Source: Limnomonas spitsbergensis
Taxonomy: Eukaryota > Chlorophyta > Chlorophyceae > Chlamydomonadales
Direction of reading: 5' to 3'
Assembly: GCA_037349105.1 (NCBI GenBank)
Contig: JAYJMM010000102.1
Coordinates: forward strand, 682,001-746,000
Length of the DNA stretch: 64,000 bases
The notes beneath the pieces are model-generated. The model made no database searches. It was not told where the DNA came from and saw only the letters and a program-made list of their open reading frames with translations. Shown in pieces: positions 12,001-23,339 of the stretch. Each line of letters begins with the position of its first letter. The first letter of the stretch is position 1. Made by a program: the position numbers and the translations under genes.

Positions 12001-15000
12001 CCTTGAGCCCTCCCCTGGTGACCCCTCCCCTGGAGCACGCAGTCCTTGAGCCCTCCCCTGGTGACCCCTCCCCTGGAGCACGCAGTCCTTGAGCCCTCCC
12101 CTGGTGACCCCTCCCCTGGAGCACGCAGTCCTTGAGCCCTCCCCTGGTGACCCCTCCCCTAGAGCACGCAGTCCTTGAGCCCTCCCCTGGTGACCCCTCC
12201 CCTGGAGCACGCAGTCCTTGAGCCCTCCCCTGGTGACCCCTCCCCTGGAGCACGCAGTCCTTGAGCCCTCCCCTGGTGACCCCTCCCCTGGAGCACGCAG
12301 TCCTTGAGCCCTCCCCTGGTGACCCCTCCCCTGGAGCACGCAGTCCTTGAGCCCTCCCCTGGTGACCCCTCCCCTGGAGCACGCAGTCCTTGAGCCCTCA
12401 CCTGGCGACCCCTCCCCTGGAGCACGCAGTCCTTGAGCCCTCCCCTGGTGACCCCTCCCCTGGAGCACGCAGTCCTTGAGCTCTCCCCTGGTGACCCCTC
12501 CCCTGGAGCACGCAGTCCTTGAGCCCTCCCCTGGTGACCCCTCCCCTAGAGCACGCAGTCCTTGAGCCCTCCCCTGGCGACCCCTCCCCTGGAGCACGCA
12601 GTCCTTGAGCCCTCCCCTGGTGACCCCTCCCCTGGAGCACGCAGTCCTTGAGCCCTCCCCTGGTGACCCCTCCCCTGGAGCACGCAGTCCTTGAGCCCTC
12701 CCCTAGTGACCCCTCCCCTGGAGCACGCAGTCCTTGAGCCCTCCCCTGGCGACCCCTCCCCTGGAGCACGCAGTCCTTGAGCCCTCCCCTGGTGACCCCT
12801 CCCCTGGAGCACGCAGTCCTTGAGCCCTCCCCTGGCGACCCCTCCCCTGGAGCACGCAGTCCTTGAGCCCTCCCCTAGTGACCCCTCCCCTGGAGCACGC
12901 AGTCCTTGAGCCCTCCCCTGGGGACCCCTCCCCTGGAGCACGCAGTCCTTGAGCCCTGCCCTGGTGACCCCTCCCCTGGAGCACGCAGTCCTTGAGCCCA
13001 CCCTGGCGACCCCTCCCCTGGAGCACGCAGTCCTTGAGCCCTCCCCTGGTGACCCCTCCCCTGGAGCACGCAGTCCTTGAGCCCTCCCCTGGTGACCCCT
13101 CCCCTGGAGCACGCAGTCCTTGAGCCCTCCCCTGGTGACCCCTCCCCTGGAGCACGCAGTCCTTGAGCCCTCCCCTGGTGACCCCTCCCCTGGAGCACGC
13201 AGTCCTTGAGCCCTCCCCTGGTGACCCCTCCCCTGGAGCACGCAGTCCTTGAGCCCTCCCCTGGCAACCCCTCCCCTGGGGCACGCAGTCCTTGAGCCCT
13301 CCCCTGGTGACCCCTCCCCTGGAGCACGCAGTCCTTGAGCCCTCCCCTGGTGACCCCTCCCCTGGAGCACGCAGTCCTTGAGCCCTCCCCTGGTGACCCC
13401 TCCCCTGGAGCACGCAGTCCTTGAGCCCTCCCCTGGTGACCCCTCCCCTGGAGCACGCAGTCCTTGAGCCCTCCCCTGGTGACCCCTCCCCTGGAGCACG
13501 CAGTCCTTGAGCCCTCCCCTGGCGACCCCTCCCCTGGAGCACGCAGTCCTTGAGCCCTCCCCTGGTGACCCCTCCCCTGGAGCACGCAGTCCTTGAGCCC
13601 TCCCCTGGTGACCCCTCCCCTGGAGCACGCAGTCCTTGAGCCCTCCCCTGGTGACCCCTCCCCTGGAGCACGCAGTCCTTGAGCCCTCCCCTGGTGACCC
13701 CTCCCCTGGAGCACGCAGTCCTTGAGCCCTCCCCTGGTGACCCCTCCCCTGGAGCACGCAGTCCTTGAGCCCTCCCCTGGCGACCCCTCCCCTGGAGCAC
13801 GCAGTCCTTGAGCCCTCCCCTGGTGACCCCTCCCCTGGAGCACGCAGTCCTTGAGCCCTCCCCTGGTGACCCCTCCCCTGGAGCACGCAGTCCTTGAGCC
13901 CTCCCCTGGCAACCCCTCCCCTGGAGCACGCAGTCCTTGAGCCCTCCCCTGGCGACCCCTCCCCTGGAGCACGCAGTCCTTGAGCCCTCCCCTGGTGACC
14001 CCTCCCCTGGGGCACGCAGTCCTTGAGCCCTCCCCTGGTGACCCCTCCCCTGGAGCACGCAGTCCTTGAGCCCTCCCCTGGTCACCCCTCCCCTGGAGCA
14101 CGCAGTCCTTGAGCCCTCCCCTGGTGACCCCTCCCCTGGAGCACGCAGTCCTTGAGCCCTCCCCTGGCGACCCCTCCCCTGGAGCACGCAGTCCTTGAGC
14201 CCTCCCCTGGTGACCCCTCCCCTGGGGCACGCAGTCCTTGAGCCCTCCCCTGGTGACCCCTCCCCTGGAGCACGCAGTCCTTGAGCCCTCCCCTGGTGAC
14301 CCCTCCCCTGGAGCACGCAGTCCTTGAGCCCTCCCCTGGTGACCCCTCCCCTGGAGCACGCAGTCCTTGAGCCCTCCCCTGGCGACCCCTCCCCTGGAGC
14401 ACGCAGTCCTTGAGCCCTCCCCTGGTGACCCCTCCCCTGGAGCACGCAGTCCTTGAGCCCTCCCCTGGCGACCCCACCCCTGGAGCACGCAGTCCTTGAG
14501 CCCTCCCCTGGTGACCCCTCCCCTGGAGCACGCAGTCCTTGAGCCCTCCCCTGGCGACCCCTCCCCTGGAGCACGCAGTCCTTGAGCCCTCCCCTGGTGA
14601 CCCCTCCCCTGGAGCACGCAGTCCTTGAGCCCTCCCCTGGCGACCCCTCCCCTGGAGCACGCAGTCCTTGAGCCCACCCTGGTGACCCCTCCCCTGGAGC
14701 ACGCAGTCCTTGAGCCCTCCCCTGGTGACCCCTCCCCTGGAGCACGCAGTCCTTGAGCCCTCCCCAGGTGACCCCTCCCCTGGAGCACGCAGTCCTTGAG
14801 CCCTCCCCTGGTGACCCCTCCCCTGGAGCACGCAGTCCTTGAGCCCTCCCCTGGTGACCCCTCCCCTGGAGCACGCAGTCCTTGAGCCCTCCCCTGGTGA
14901 CCCCTCCCCTGGAGCACGCAGTCCTTGAGCCCTCCCCTGGTGACCCCTCCCCTGGAGCACGCAGTCCTTGAGCCCTCCCCTGGTGACCCCTCCCCTGGAG

Positions 15001-18000
15001 CACGCAGTCCTTGAGCCCTCCCCTGGTGACCCCTCCCCTGGAGCACGCAGTCCTTGAGCCCTCCCCTGGTGACCCCTCCCCTGGAGCACGCAGTCCTTGA
15101 GCCCTCCCCTGGCGACCCCTCCCCTGGAGCACGCAGTCCTTGAGCCCTCCCCTGGTGACCCCTCCCCTGGGGCACGCAGTCCTTGAGCCCTCCCCTGGTG
15201 ACCCCTCCCCTGGAGCACGCAGTCCTTGAGCCCTCCCCTGGTGACCCCTCCCCTGGAGCACGCAGTCCTTGAGCCCTCCCCTGGTGACCCCTCCCCTGGA
15301 GCACGCAGTCCTTGAGCCCTCCCCTGGCGACCCCTCCCCTGGAGCACGCAGTCCTTGAGCCCACCCTGGTGACCCCTCCCCTGGAGCACGCAGTCCTTGA
15401 GCCCTCCCCTGGTGACCCCTCCCCTGGAGCACGCAGTCCTTGAGCCCTCCCCAGGTGACCCCTCCCCTGGAGCACGCAGTCCTTGAGCCCTCCCCTGGTG
15501 ACCCCTCCCCTGGAGCACGCAGTCCTTGAGCCCTCCCCTGGTGACCCCTCCCCTAGAGCACGCAGTCCTTGAGCCCTCCCCTGGCGACCCCTCCCCTGGA
15601 GCACGCAGTCCTTGAGCCCTCCCCTGGTGACCCCTCCCCTGGAGCACGCAGTCCTTGAGCCCTCCCCTGGTCACCCCTCCCCTGGAGCACGCAGTCCTTG
15701 AGCCCTCCCCTGGCGACCCCTCCCCTGGAGCACGCAGTCCTTGAGCCCTCCCCTGGTGACCCCTCCCCTGGGGCACGCAGTCCTTGAGCCCTCCCCTGGT
15801 GACCCCTCCCCTGGAGCACGCAGTCCTTGAGCCCTCCCCTGGTCACCCCTCCCCTTGAGCACGCAGTCCTTGAGCCCTCCCCTGGTGACCCCTCCCCTGG
15901 AGCACGCAGTCCTTGAGCCCTCCCCTGGGGACCCCTCCCCTGGAGCACGCAGTCCTTGAGCCCTGCCCTGGTGACCCCTCCCCTGGAGCACGCAGTCCTT
16001 GAGCCCACCCTGGCGACCCCTCCCCTGGAGCACGCAGTCCTTGAGCCCTCCCCTGGTGACCCCTCCCCTGGAGCACGCAGTCCTTGAGCCCTCCCCTGGT
16101 GACCCCTCCCCTGGAGCACGCAGTCCTTGAGCCCTCCCCTGGTGACCCCTCCCCTGGAGCACGCAGTCCTTGAGCCCTCCCCTGGTGACCCCTCCCCTGG
16201 AGCACGCAGTCCTTGAGCCCTCCCCTGGTGACCCCTCCCCTGGAGCACGCAGTCCTTGAGCCCTCCCCTGGCAACCCCTCCCCTGGGGCACGCAGTCCTT
16301 GAGCCCTCACCTGGTGACCCCTCCCCTGGAGCACGCAGTCCTTGAGCCCTCCCCTGGTGACCCCTCCCCTGGAGCACGCAGTCCTTGAGCCCTCCCCTGG
16401 TGACCCCTCCCCTGGAGCACGCAGTCCTTGAGCCCTCCCCTGGTGACCCCTCCCCTGGAGCACGCAGTCCTTGAGCCCTCCCCTGGTGACCCCTCCCCTG
16501 GAGCACGCAGTCCTTGAGCCCTCCCCTGGCGACCCCTCCCCTGGAGCACGCAGTCCTTGAGCCCTCCCCTGGTGACCCCTCCCCTGGAGCACGCAGTCCT
16601 TGAGCCCTCCCCTGGTGACCCCTCCCCTGGAGCACGCAGTCCTTGAGCCCTCCCCTGGTGACCCCTCCCCTGGAGCACGCAGTCCTTGAGCCCTCCCCTG
16701 GTGACCCCTCCCCTGGAGCACGCAGTCCTTGAGCCCTCCCCTGGTGACCCCTCCCCTGGAGCACGCAGTCCTTGAGCCCTCCCCTGGTGACCCCTCCCCT
16801 GGAGCACGCAGTCCTTGAGCCCTCCCCTGGTGACCCCTCCCCTGGAGCACGCAGTCCTTGAGCCCTCCCCTGGTCACCCCTCCCCTGGAGCACGCAGTCC
16901 TTGAGCCCTCCCCTGGTGACCCCTCCCCTGGAGCACGCAGTCCTTGAGCCCTCCCCTGGCGACCCCTCCCCTGGAGCACGCAGTCCTTGAGCCCTCCCCT
17001 GGTCACCCCTCCCCTGGAGCACGCAGTCCTTGAGCCCTCCCCTGGTGACCCCTCCCCTGGAGCACGCAGTCCTTGAGCCCTCCCCTGGCGACCCCTCCCC
17101 TGGAGCACGCAGTCCTTGAGCCCTCCCCTGGTGACCCCTCCCCTGGGGCACGCAGTCCTTGAGCCCTCCCCTGGTGACCCCTCCCCTGGAGCACGCAGTC
17201 CTTGAGCCCTCCCCTGGTGACCCCTCCCCTGGAGCACGCAGTCCTTGAGCCCTCCCCTGGTGACCCCTCCCCTGGAGCACGCAGTCCTTGAGCCCTCCCC
17301 TGGTGACCCCTCCCCTGGAGCACGCAGTCCTTGAGCCCTCCCCTGGCGACCCCTCCCCTGGAGCACGCAGTCCTTGAGCCCTCCCCTGGTGACCCCTCCC
17401 CTGGAGCACGCAGTCCTTGAGCCCTCCCCTGGTGACCCCTCCCCTGGAGCACGCAGTCCTTGAGCCCTCCCCTGGTCACCCCTCCCCTGGAGCACGCAGT
17501 CCTTGAGCCCTCCCCTGGGGACCCCTCCCCTGGAGCACGCAGTCCTTGAGCCCTGCCCTGGTGACCCCTCCCCTGGAGCACGCAGTCCTTGAGCCCACCC
17601 TGGCGACCCCTCCCCTGGAGCACGCAGTCCTTGAGCCCTCCCCTGGTGACCCCTCCCCTGGAGCACGCAGTCCTTGAGCCCTCCCCAGGTGACCCCTCCC
17701 CTGGAGCACGCAGTCCTTGAGCCCTCCCCTGGTGACCCCTCCCCTGGAGCACGCAGTCCTTGAGCCCTCCCCTGGTGACCCCTCCCCTGGAGCACGCAGT
17801 CCTTGAGCCCTCCCCTGGTGACCCCTCCCCTGGAGCACGCAGTCCTTGAGCCCTCCCCTGGTGACCCCTCCCCTGGGGCACGCAGTCCTTGAGCCCTCCC
17901 CTGGTGACCCCTCCCCTGGAGCACGCAGTCCTTGAGCCCTCCCCTGGTGACCCCTCCCCTGGAGCACGCAGTCCTTGAGCCCTCCCCTGGTGACCCCTCC

Positions 18001-18366
18001 CCTGGAGCACGCAGTCCTTGAGCCCTCCCCTGGTGACCCCTCCCCTGGAGCACGCAGTCCTTGAGCCCTCCCCTGGTGACCCCTCCCCTGGAGCACGCAG
18101 TCCTTGAGCCCTCCCCTGGTGACCCCTCCCCTGGAGCACGCAGTCCTTGAGCCCTCCCCTGGCGACCCCTCCCCTGGAGCACGCAGTCCTTGAGCCCTCC
18201 CCTGGTGACCCCTCCCCTGGAGCACGCAGTCCTTGAGCCCTCCCCTGGTGACCCCTCCCCTGGAGCACGCAGTCCTTGAGCCCTCCCCTGGTGACCCCTC
18301 CCCTGGAGCACGCAGTCCTTGAGCCCTCCCCTGGTGACCCCTCCCCTGGAGCACGCAGTCCTTGAG
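1..18366. repeat. 43-bp minisatellite array, about 427 units
   Basis: The whole stretch is a head-to-tail repeat of a 43-bp unit that contains GGAGCACGCAGTCCTTGAG followed by CCCTCCCCTGGTGACC and a second C-rich run. It starts before the window and ends at 18366, where single-copy sequence begins. Variants are mostly single substitutions (TGACC, CGACC, CAACC, TCACC or GGACC at one site; GGAGCAC or GGGGCAC at another) plus a few units shortened by 1-2 bp (CCCACCCTGG). Because 43 leaves remainder 1 when divided by 3, translation cycles through all frames every 129 bp. The minus strand has no common stop, so very long spurious reading frames result. The minus strand also carries four G-runs per unit. 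Confidence 0.98.
8745..12885. repeat. higher-order repeat, 2149-bp period, inside the 43-bp array
   Basis: Rare unit variants recur at a fixed offset of 2149 bp: the CAACC plus CTCACC pair near 8752 and 10901, TTCTTGAG near 9766 and 11915, CCTAGAGC near 10010 and 12159, CTCACCTGG near 10249 and 12398, and CCTAGTG near 10554 and 12703. This means a block of about 50 units was duplicated in tandem. A partial third copy of the same variant order lies at about 4540-5430, at an offset of 5155 bp from the block near 9695-10585. Confidence 0.85.
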
Positions 18367-20120
18367 CAGTGCCTGTCTCCCTCTTGGCAGTGCCTGTCTC
18401 CCTCTTCCTGCTGTGCATGGTGAAACAACAAGCGTGTTGCATGCAAGCCTTGATTGAAGGCAGTTCCCCTTTTTACGCGTGTAGGCCTGGGTGGCAGTGG
18501 TACCATCCACCTGCTCATCACCAACCTTGGTTTCTAAGAGCCTGTCTCCACCTACAGGCAAGTGCCGCATCCCTATCGCAAGCAAGGCGGGTATAGGGGT
18601 TTAAGTGTTTCCTGTCCTCTGCACTTCAGAGAGCCTGTCTTCATCCTCAGGCAAGTGCCCAGCAAGCCTTACACTGGTCTCACCAGGTTGAAGGTCTGTG
18701 TAATGTCGGCTAGATTTGGGGGACGCCGTACGTTTCTCAGATTTGAAGTCTTTATGGTCCATTGACTGAACTTTGTGGGCGTCCAGGGCGAGGGCGTAAT
18801 GAGCTAGTCCGGCTCGATGTTTATTTAGGGTGTTTCAGCTAGTCCTAAGCTACACTTCAGCTCCCGCCCAGCATATGGACGGCTGTACTTGGTGCAGTCT
18901 GACCTGCTGCTTGGGAAGTAGCCTTAGGCCGGTCAAAGAATGGTTCCCAGCAGAGGCGGCTTGGCTGCTTGTCTCAGGTGGTCTTATACGCACTTGAACA
19001 AGCACTGGCACGCATCCTCTCTCGCTGACCAGTGAATGGACGCAACAAAGGGAATCCAAATTTGAGGGGAACCACTCGGTTCTGCAGTTTACCAGACGCC
19101 TGTATCCTTTGCCCCTGTGGCTCATGCCGGCCAGGTCGGGAGAACTGTAGGAATCTACCAGAATGGTAATGAAGTAATTTAAAATTAACCGTACTGGAGG
19201 CCGTTGATAGTGTGGTGTAATTTCCCTGCCATCGGAGGGCTTTGGAGGCCGGTGATCGGTGACCTGCTCCCTGGCTGAGACCGTTGCTGCAATTACCCAT
19301 GGTACCTGTCGGCTGTTGTTAATCGAGGACCAAGGACCAAGAGCCGTTCTTGATGCTGTCCACCCCCTTGCTTGACCGCCTCGTGTCTATTACCTTGTGA
19401 TCTGAGCCACCTGATGCAATGACCTGTCTGGCGGCTGTCCAGAGATTATCAGGAGCCATTGTGATGCTGGCCTGAACCTATACAGAAGCTGTCAGGAAGC
19501 TACCGAGAAGCTGACGAGAAGCTGCCCAGATGTCAAACCAATCCTTCCGCTCCTTATACGTTCTCAGGTCTGGCCAGCGTCAGCCGCGCATGGCTGCAGG
19601 CATGGAACCTCAAGCAGTACACTGCTTTCTCGGGACGGATGATGTGGCTCTTACAAAGGTGACTATTTTTTAATTAGTGACTCTTTTTTACTTAGCTTGC
19701 TTTAAGGAAGTGGCGTACCATTTTTAAATGCAGCTCCCATGATGGTGTCGTGTTTTTCTAGCATGACATTCAAAGGTCAAAGATCAGCCTTTTGGTCGAC
19801 AGGCCCCTTGGGCTGCTAAGATGGCGTGTGGTACCCCTTATTTAATGTGGTTCAGCTAATCAGCTACATCACGGCATATGGCCACGGGGACCTGGGGCAG
19901 CAGGGCCTGCTGCTTGGGCCACTGGCTGTAGGCCTGTCAAGGTTGCGTCCCTGTCGTGAGGGCTGATCCTGATAAAGACTCAATAAGTAGGAGGCAGAAT
20001 GTAGGTGGTTTAGAATGATCAACACGTCTCAACGCTGTCAGCCACTCAATGTACGTCGGGCATCGGAACCTTTGCTGGCCTGTTTTTTTTATTCACTTGT
20101 CTTCATTCGGCCTGCCTGGG
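18367..20120. other. noncoding stretch with diverged duplicated segments
   Basis: No convincing gene is seen. A direct duplication of about 20 bp (CAGTGCCTGTCTCCCTCTT twice) abuts the end of the 43-bp array. A diverged repeat of about 34 bp occurs at 18537-18570 and 18629-18662. A longer diverged repeat of about 110 bp occurs at 18818-18935 and again at 19837-19945; both copies share GCATATGG, CCTGCTGCTTGGG and TAGGCC-type blocks in the same order. Open frames here are short and have no family resemblance that I recognise. Confidence 0.6.
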
Positions 20121-20125
20121 ATCCG

Positions 20126-20242
20126 CCAATCACAGGACCAATCCGGGCCATGATGCCTCCGCCATTGTGTCAAGGCGCCCGCTGTCGGCTGCTGTTATAA
20201 GCATGCCTCGTCCTGATCAAAGCCGCCGCCGCCGGTAAAGGT
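20126..20242 (+). promoter_or_regulatory. possible promoter and first splice donor
   Basis: Two CCAAT-type boxes (CCGCCAATCACAGGACCAATCC read as two adjacent motifs) are followed about 65 bp later by TTATAAGC, a TATA-like element. A GC-rich leader comes next, ending at GGTAAAGGTAAGTG, which contains a consensus GT donor. This is the spacing expected of a eukaryotic promoter with a short 5' noncoding exon. It points toward the multicopper-oxidase-like exons downstream, but nothing in the sequence proves that they belong together. Confidence 0.35.
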
Positions 20243-21798
20243 AAGTGAAATGCTATCCCGCCCTACTCAGTTCTGCGGCTGTACCCCTTACTGCCTGTGC
20301 CCTTCCCCGACCTCGTGTACTAGCAGACCAGTCTGCCACTACCAGTCAGAGCGCCGAGCCAAGCTGGTCGCAGGGGACACTGCTGCACCTATCACGGTCG
20401 CCTGCACCTACTACATCCAGGCCGAGCTGGTCTGGTGGTCCAACTTGTGCGGTCAGCGCATACATACACCCTACATACAGACATGCTTGGCCCCAAGTTT
20501 GGCCCCAAGTTGCGCTGTTCCCTGAATCTGCACGCCCCTATGGGGTCGTACTTTTATTTCCTATTTTTACAGACTCAGACGTGTCCAGCTGATCTGGCTG
20601 TTGCCACTGCTGACCGCATCATCGCACTATCTGACTTCTGGACACTGATACGCAAATCTTGCCACTCGAAAATTCGCGAGGTTCTTCATGTCCTGGACCA
20701 CCTCAACCGCAAAAGGGCAGACATGCCACTACCTGCCTCTTGATTTATCCATCTTCGCTGTGTCTTGGCTCGCTCTGAATGGCCCTTTCGTAGTGGTGGT
20801 ACCGGTTGCTTTGCAGCTGCATTTTCTGCTTGTTTGCGCGCTTCTCACCTGGCAGACACTGCACTGCGTCGCCTAGCCCATGCAGATCACCATGCAGATC
20901 AAGTCCAGATTATAGACATCCCTCCAACCCTGGTGGCATGGGTGCGGTGGCGACCCTGGCCTCGGCTACTGCCTCACTGTTTTGCTAACCCTGACATGCC
21001 CCTCAGAGTCGTACTAATCTTTCTTTCTGCCCCCCGCCCCCCTTCATGCCCCCCTCCCTCCCTCCCTCCCTCCCTCTCCCCTCCCTCGTCACCTGCAGGC
21101 GAGCTCGGCTCACCCCATCTCAATGCCACCCGGCCGGACTGCCTGAGTACCCGAGACAACTACTGGGCCACCACCTCACACAGGCCTTAGTCGACAACTA
21201 AGTTGGTGTGCCCTGTACATGAATCTCTATGTTGTAGGCCCTCCCTCCCCCGGTGCCCCCTTCTCTGTCACCAATCTATGTCTCCAAACCAACCCACCTA
21301 TCCCGTCCTGTCCCCCTCTTCCTTCTCTCCTGCTCACCACTCACCCTCCTTCCCTCACTCCCCTTCTCCGTCTGTCCCCTGGCGCCTCTTCCAGATCTAC
21401 TCAGGAGGCTATGTGGAGCAGGTCATTGGAGGGGTGCAAGTAGCCAACCAGTTCATCGGAGGGTGCGTGTCGCCATGGAATTCTTAAATTAGACCATGCT
21501 GATAAGGGAAGACTCAGCAGTGAAGCTGCTCAGCGTGAAGAGCTGAATCTCATAACAGACAGAAACCTCCACCCCTCACCCCTTACTTCATGTTCCCCAC
21601 ATCAAAAAATATTGAACCCTGTGCTCTTTATAACATGCTCAACTCCTTGTTTTCAAAACAACCTCAACCCCTTGCTCTTCAAAAGACCCTCACTCCCCTT
21701 GCTGTTAGGCAGCTGCCCTCTCCCTCACGCCTGCTGCCACCTGGCCCCCTTGGTCTCACTGCAACCTCCTCCTTCTGCCCCCCCTTCTGCCCCTCCAG

Positions 21799-22505
21799 GG
21801 TCAGCACTTTTTTCATCAAGGGTGTGTACAGGGAGTACACCGACGAAACCTTCACCAAAAGGGTCGACCACAATGTAGATGATGTGAGCCTCCCCTCATG
21901 AGTTATTTGGCACTGGGCAGTGAAACCTCTGTGTGCCCGCCGGCCCACCTGCTCCCCCCGCCTTCCAGATCCCACACAATCCTGCAAGCGTAACCTTGAA
22001 GATGGGGCTCGATTTTGGTGCAGCCGTTCAAATATTTCTGCTTTAACCTGAGTTGAGGATCGAGGCTGATTTCAGGCTGTATGGTCAAGGGTTCCCCCCC
22101 TCAACCTGCCCCTCTCTCTTCTCTGCTGCTGCTCAGTTGTTCACTGATGCTTCTGTCCCTTCCTTCTGTCTCATCCCGTGGCCGCCTGCCTCCCCGCTGC
22201 AGGATGCTTACCTCGGCATCCTGGGCCCTCTGCTGCATGCTGTGGAGGAAGGTGAGTGGGCACACAGAGCTCCCTAGAAACAGCCAGCAGACAACTGTCA
22301 GCAGATGATCAGCACAATGATTATCAGGAATCATAGGCATACATGTGGATGGCCTCTATTCGATTGTCCGTCACCATTGCTTTGCTCTGCCCCCCCCTCA
22401 TACTGATGTGACTCAGCGGGGCTCCCAAGCTGACGAATATAGTGCGGGACATGCAGCGGGACGTTTTGAAAAACGTTGCTGTGGGCAACCTGTCCTCCCT
22501 GCACA
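21799..22505 (+). CDS. partial multicopper oxidase (ceruloplasmin/hephaestin-like), three candidate exons
   Basis: Three candidate exons join in phase. 21799-21883 follows a CTCCAG acceptor, ends at a GTGAGC donor and encodes a stretch with YREYTDETFTKRV. 22203-22251 follows CTGCAG, ends before GTGAGT and encodes DAYLGILGPLLHAVEE. The third starts at 22443 after ATATAG and encodes VRDMQRDVLKNVAVGNLSS. The order YTDETF, then LGILGPLL, then D-V-KN-A matches the ceruloplasmin/factor VIII/hephaestin cupredoxin pattern, the family of six-domain ferroxidases such as algal FOX1. The usual HPHG copper ligands after the KN-A motif are not visible, so this domain may be degenerate or the next exon boundary may lie earlier. 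Upstream and downstream exons could not be assigned, and the gene may be a fragment cut short by the repeats that follow. The end coordinate is approximate. Confidence 0.5.
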
Positions 22506-23339
22506 GCGCACCCACACTAGTCGGACACTGGGATGCACGAGCCCATGCCTTATCCCGATGCCTCCCAAACCCATTGATTGTGAATGCAGAGTATGTGGAG
22601 GTCATTTTTCGTAGCACAATTGCTGTACGCAAGACGGGCTGGAACGAGATTGTGTAAGGCCCATACTCCGACGTGGTCGACCCAAGCACCAACGGTCGTG
22701 TTTCCGGCTGCCAACTTCAATGACACAGACCTCATCCAGGAGCACGCCCCCGAGATGTTCAAATTCCTACATGGGATCTTAATCAGCCTCTCTCCCTCTA
22801 CCCCCAGGTATGTGACCAGCAGCTTTGTCCCCCAGGGGTTGCCAGCAAGGTAGCATACTCTGGCTTATATTTGCTGTACCATGCCATATTGGACTACCTT
22901 GGTAGTACGATTCCGCTTAACCTGTGCTGTATCTTGCAGCATCATGCAGTATTGCGCTACCTTGAGGTAGGTGCTAGGCCAACCTAGATGGGCCCTGCTG
23001 CATAGCAAGGCCGCCATTGGGCGGAGCCTCTCTCCCAGCACGGATCCGTTTCAGCCGGTGACTTCACCAGCCACGCTCTCAGCTGCATAGGCTGAAAGGT
23101 AGCTGAAGGTGAGTAAGTACTAAATGGTACGAGCTGTGGAAGCACCTGGAACTCATGAGTTAATCTGGAGGACCGTTTAAATGTGCATGCAGGGCAGCTG
23201 CCCTCCAAGGAGGAGAGCTGCCACACATGAACACTTGGCTTTTCTTCATTAGCTTCTGGCCTGTCTGCCTGCTGCCTGCTGCCCTCTTACCGGCCTTTCC
23301 CTTAGCCCTGACTGCCTATCTGCTGGCCTGCCCCAATGT
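22506..23339. other. no supported gene
   Basis: Further exons of the oxidase-like gene might be here: a short frame near 22570-22657 reads AEYVEVIFRST, vaguely like a cupredoxin strand. No consistent splice phase could be found. From about 22860 to 23220 I see only unique noncoding sequence, which then grades into CTGCCTG-rich DNA. Confidence 0.4.

Noticed and set aside
1..18366. CRISPR-like array
   Set aside because: The whole 43-bp unit is repeated; there are no unique spacers between repeats and no cas-like genes, and the setting is eukaryotic.
3911..18585. Very long minus-strand reading frames (up to about 1500 codons) with QGRGHQGRAQGLRAPGEG-type repeats
   Set aside because: All minus frames are open because the 43-bp unit has no stop there. 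Frames overlap one another, there is no codon preference, and they begin and end at random unit variants. They are by-products of the satellite.
21010..21100. CCCTCCCT tract as a functional promoter element
   Set aside because: Simple pyrimidine tract typical of intron acceptors and low-complexity DNA; no further support.
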